A DNA stretch of 6,311 nucleotides from Methanosarcinales archaeon (GTDB taxonomy: Archaea; Halobacteriota; Methanosarcinia; Methanotrichales; Methanotrichaceae), in contig JAAEEW010000047.1 in the NCBI GenBank assembly GCA_013415595.1, positions 1-6,311 on the forward strand. The letters are read 5' to 3'. Positions 4,734-6,311 of this stretch are shown one piece after another. The notes under the pieces are model-generated. The model was not told the DNA's origin. It searched no databases and was given only the letters and a program-made list of their open reading frames with translations. The position numbers and the translations under genes are program-made. The stretch's first letter is position 1, and each line of letters begins with the position of its first letter.

Positions 4734-6311
4734 CTACTTGATGTCGGCGTGGTACTCCTGGAGGGACTTCACCCCGGTTTTTCCGCTCCTGAAGGCCGAA
4801 ATGCCCTTGGCCGCGGCCAGGGCGGCGGCGATGGTGGTGATGTAGGGCACCTTGTACTTGATGGCCGCCTTGCGGATGTAAGAGTCGTCGTACTGGCTGG
4901 CCTTGCCTATCGGGGTATTGATGACCAGATTGATCTCACCGTTCTTGATGGCGTCATCGATATTGGGCCTGCCCTCGTGCAGCTTCAGGATCAGATCGGT
5001 CTGTACTCCCTTCTCTGCCAGAAAGTCGTGGGTGCCTCCGGTCGCCCGGATGGAGAATCCCAGCCGGGAGAACTCTGTGGCCACCTCCAGCACCCCGGAG
5101 CGGTCCCTCTCGGCCACGGTTATCAGCACCGTTCCCCGGTCGGGCAGGGCGGGCTTGGCAGCCTCTTCGGCCTTGAAAAACGCCATCCCGAACGAGGGGG
5201 CCATGCCCAGCACCTCTCCTGTGGAGCGCATCTCCGGACCGAGCAGCGGATCGACCTCCGGGAACATGTTGAAGGGGAAGACCGACTCCTTGACCCCGAA
5301 ATGGGGGATCTTCCTGTTCTTCAGCCCCAGGTCATCCATCTTCCTGCCCATCATCAGCTCGGTGGCGATGCGGGCCATGGAGACGTTGCACACCTTGGAG
5401 ACCAGGGGCACCGTGCGGGAGGCCCGGGGGTTGGCCTCCAGGACGTAGACCGTATCCCTGGCAATGGCGTACTGCATGTTCATCAGGCCCACCACCTGCA
5501 GCTCCCTGGCCATTCGCTGGGTGTAATCGTTGATGGTCTGCAGGTGCTTCTGTGGAATGCTTACCGGCGGAATCACGCAGGCCGAGTCCCCGGAGTGGAT
5601 GCCGGCCTGCTCGATATGCTCCATCACCGCCGGCACAAAGGCCCTGCTGCCGTCGGAGAGGGCGTCGGCCTCCGCCTCCAGGGCGTTCTCCAGGAAGCGG
5701 TCGATGAGTATGGGCCGCTCCGGGGATGCGTCCACGGCGGCCTGGACGTACTGCTCCAGCATCTCCTGATCGTAGACCACCTCCATTCCCCGTCCTCCCA
5801 GGACGTAGGAGGGCCGCACCATCAGCGGATAGCCGATCCGGTCGGCCACCTGGATTGCCTCTTCCAGGTTGCTGGCCATCCCCGACTCGGGCATGGGAAT
5901 CTTCATCTCTTCCATGATCTTCCGGAACCGGTCCCGGTCCTCGGCCAGATCGATGGAGTCCACCGACGTGCCGATGATCCTGGCGCCGCAGTCTGAGAGC
6001 TCCCTGGCGATGTTCAGGGGGGTCTGCCCTCCGAACTGAACGATTATCCCTTCCGGCTTCTCCTTCAGGTAGATGCTGAGCACGTCCTCCACGGTCAGGG
6101 GCTCGAAGTACAGCTTGTCCGAGGTGTCGTAGTCCGTGGAGACCGTCTCCGGGTTGCAGTTGACCATGATGGTCTCGAATTCCAGGTCGCGCAGGGTGAA
6201 GGCGGCATGAACGCAACAGTAGTCGAACTCGATTCCCTGGCCTATGCGGTTGGGCCCCCCTCCCAGGACCATGACCTTTCGCCGGTTGCTGATCCTGGTG
6301 GCGTCCGGGGC
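4734..6311 (-). CDS. carB: Carbamoyl-phosphate synthase large subunit, C-terminal part (gene continues beyond the window)
   Basis: CarB joins bicarbonate, ammonia (from glutamine via CarA) and two ATP into carbamoyl phosphate for pyrimidine and arginine synthesis. The 525 visible residues cover the second synthetase half. Near the window edge is VMVLGGGPNRIGQGIEFDY, then NCNPETVSTDYDTSDKLYFEP, the ATP-grasp blocks RPSYVLGGRGMEVVYD, MEHIEQAGIHSGDSAC and EANPRASRTVPLVSK, and GPEMRSTGEVLG. The last 140 or so residues form the MGS-like regulatory domain, with RATGGTHDFL, LHEGRPNIDDAIKNGE, INTP and YHADIK at the end, colinear with E. coli CarB to its C-terminus. This domain binds effectors such as UMP and ornithine in E. 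coli. The frame stays open past the ATG at 6272 to the window edge with linker-like residues, and that Met lies inside a conserved block, so it is not the start. The stop is TAG. Assignment is certain. Confidence 0.97.
   Translation of the reverse strand, partial: APDATRISNRRKVMVLGGGPNRIGQGIEFDYCCVHAAFTLRDLEFETIMVNCNPETVSTDYDTSDKLYFEPLTVEDVLSIYLKEKPEGIIVQFGGQTPLNIARELSDCGARIIGTSVDSIDLAEDRDRFRKIMEEMKIPMPESGMASNLEEAIQVADRIGYPLMVRPSYVLGGRGMEVVYDQEMLEQYVQAAVDASPERPILIDRFLENALEAEADALSDGSRAFVPAVMEHIEQAGIHSGDSACVIPPVSIPQKHLQTINDYTQRMARELQVVGLMNMQYAIARDTVYVLEANPRASRTVPLVSKVCNVSMARIATELMMGRKMDDLGLKNRKIPHFGVKESVFPFNMFPEVDPLLGPEMRSTGEVLGMAPSFGMAFFKAEEAAKPALPDRGTVLITVAERDRSGVLEVATEFSRLGFSIRATGGTHDFLAEKGVQTDLILKLHEGRPNIDDAIKNGEINLVINTPIGKASQYDDSYIRKAAIKYKVPYITTIAAALAAAKGISAFRSGKTGVKSLQEYHADIK

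Noticed and set aside
4734..4736. TAG stop of carB as a pyrrolysine codon
   Set aside because: Homology ends exactly at the normal CarB C-terminus, so TAG acts as a stop.
4528..4845. Plus-strand reading frame of 105 codons in the spacer before carB
   Set aside because: It runs into the 3' end of carB on the other strand, its residues mirror the purine-rich tract (Gly, Arg, Asp) and it has no recognisable domain or ribosome site.
4749..5996. Long plus-strand frame of 415 codons opposite carB
   Set aside because: It lies wholly antisense to a highly conserved gene; its Gly/His/Leu-rich composition is the usual shadow of GC-rich coding sequence.
6270..6272. ATG at 6272 as the start of a split CarB second subunit
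   Set aside because: Some archaea do split CarB, but here the Met is inside the conserved VMVLGGGPNRIGQG block and the frame stays open to the window edge with linker-like residues.

Overview
The window looks archaeal, most likely from a methanogen of the Methanosarcinales/Methanothrix kind. The basis is the TATA-like boxes placed where archaeal promoters expect them, at least one apparently leaderless gene, the GC-rich third codon positions of most genes, and the mix of proteins (a short 4Fe-4S/CDGSH protein, a DUF3786 protein, a LysN-like aminotransferase). The genus is an inference; no rRNA or tRNA is present to fix it.

Layout. At 1-1163 (+) lies the larger, C-terminal part of a TrkH/KtrB-type potassium channel subunit, cut by the window edge and broken by a one-base frameshift at a G run (303-306) and an in-frame TGA (537-539). 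Its base composition is clearly more AT-rich than the rest. A short convergent spacer with two stem-loops (1164-1302) separates it from a complete PLP-dependent aminotransferase on the minus strand (1303-2511). A divergent promoter region (2512-2744) leads to a small exported protein of unknown function (2745-3104, +). After a convergent, hairpin-rich spacer (3105-3276) comes a minus-strand iron-sulfur protein that joins a divergent 4Fe-4S mono-cluster domain to a CDGSH 2Fe-2S domain (3277-3699). A 216-base divergent spacer holding two promoter signals and a degenerate 10-bp tandem repeat array (3761-3830) separates it from a DUF3786 protein (3916-4491, +). A purine-rich spacer (4492-4733) is followed by the 3' part of carB on the minus strand (4734-6311), running off the window.

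The genes do not form one obvious pathway. carB (pyrimidine and arginine synthesis) and the aminotransferase are housekeeping amino-acid and nucleotide metabolism. The Fe-S protein and the DUF3786 protein are divergent neighbours that may share a control region. The broken potassium transporter appears to be decaying. There is no CRISPR array, insertion sequence, tRNA or rRNA that I can see. The points most worth a second look are the helically phased decamer array, the two-lesion TrkH gene, the sequon-bearing exported peptide, and the leaderless-looking Fe-S gene.
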